The notes under the pieces were generated by a model. It had not been told where the DNA came from and searched no databases. It saw nothing but the letters and a program-made list of their open reading frames with translations. From positions 434,001 to 498,000 of the forward strand of contig NZ_CP054011.1 of assembly GCF_013267595.1 (NCBI RefSeq): 64,000 nucleotides of DNA, given 5' to 3'. A program made the translations under genes and the position numbers. Numbering within the stretch: position 1 is the stretch's first letter; each line of letters starts with the position of its first letter. This DNA comes from Prevotella melaninogenica. GTDB lineage: Bacteria > Bacteroidota > Bacteroidia > Bacteroidales > Bacteroidaceae. Of the stretch, positions 63,752-64,000 are shown one piece after another.

Positions 63752-64000
63752 ATGCTCCAACTCTACGATAAACTTCTCGAACTCCCACTTTTCATCGGTA
63801 TTAGTACGGATGAATTGTCAGATATCGTAGGGCAAACAAAGTTTGGCTTTCATAAACTTATTGCAGACAAACCGCTTGTAAGCATGGATGATAAATGTAC
63901 ACAGCTATTCTTTCTAATGAATGGTACACTTCGTGTGATAAGTCATGCTGACAACCATCGTTATCGTATAGAGGAAGAATTGTCGGCACCAGCAGTTATT
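63752..64000 (+). CDS. Crp/Fnr-type regulator, 5' part only
   Basis: The frame starts at ATGCTCCAACTC and runs off the window end after 83 residues, so only the N-terminus is seen: MLQLYDKLLELPLFIGISTD, then TKFGFHKLIADKPLV and LFFLMNGTLRVISHADNHRY. This is the beta-roll of a cyclic-nucleotide-binding (Crp/Fnr) domain, including the L..G.. and F..G signature layout. Probably a transcription factor; the DNA-binding domain is outside the window. Confidence 0.75.
   Translation, partial: MLQLYDKLLELPLFIGISTDELSDIVGQTKFGFHKLIADKPLVSMDDKCTQLFFLMNGTLRVISHADNHRYRIEEELSAPAVI

Overview
The window looks like a chromosomal segment of an oral-type Prevotella (Bacteroidota). The evidence is the AT-rich sequence, repeated Bacteroidetes promoters (TTTG, 19-21 bases, TAnnTTTG), and typical families: Spt-type serine palmitoyltransferase, GldE, DUF4199, DUF6452/DUF6048, DUF2723, peptidase M64, a fimbrillin-like lipoprotein and an IS1634-like transposase. 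The species is inferred, not proven. No CRISPR array, rRNA operon, prophage or replication origin was found.

Layout. 1-11 kb: a DegQ/HtrA protease, RNase P RNA, three small membrane or DUF1232 proteins, tRNA-Cys/Tyr/Val, a minus-strand nucleotide-salvage run (5'-nucleotidase, NudC, NCS2 purine permease), and glutamate dehydrogenase. 11-14 kb: a surface-protein locus with a (CT)20 tract in a small reading frame, an 81-aa acidic small protein, a fimbrillin-like lipoprotein and an HU-like protein. 14-24 kb: a DEAD-box helicase, the lon-tgt-lptG operon, trmN6 and a lipid kinase, then the divergent spt. 24-30 kb: a five-tRNA array, then ssb-gldE-phosphopantetheinyl transferase, a 37-aa small peptide gene and serB. 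30-37 kb: an IS1634-like element, then rfbA-wzc-HAD for exopolysaccharide. 37-42 kb: a zapB-like gene, zapA and rny, redox and metal small proteins, and two nearly identical 181-bp MITEs. 42-52 kb: an M64 peptidase, glyA, a cupin, queG, a polysaccharide deacetylase and a giant DUF2723 membrane protein. 52-55 kb: the main accessory region, two decayed IS4-type transposase remnants bracketing a two-gene cassette. 55-64 kb: nrdD, a HAD phosphatase, a Cys-rich small protein, tRNA-Thr, SRP RNA, DUF4199/GT2, an envelope pair, ApbE and the start of a Crp/Fnr-type regulator.

The most unusual part is 52.97-55.06 kb. A 3'-terminal piece of a larger gene (probable effector C-terminus) overlaps by ATGA a gene for a predicted lipoprotein. 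The pair lies between identical 16-bp inverted termini (53347-53362 and 54478-54493), which are the inner ends of two same-orientation IS remnants. This fits an IS-captured effector/immunity cassette. The window also holds at least four families of intergenic repeats: the 181-bp MITE pair, a family sharing termini with the IS1634-like element, a ~92-bp TTGCTGTCACT-ended palindromic element, and clusters of ~20-bp GCAC/GTGC palindromes.
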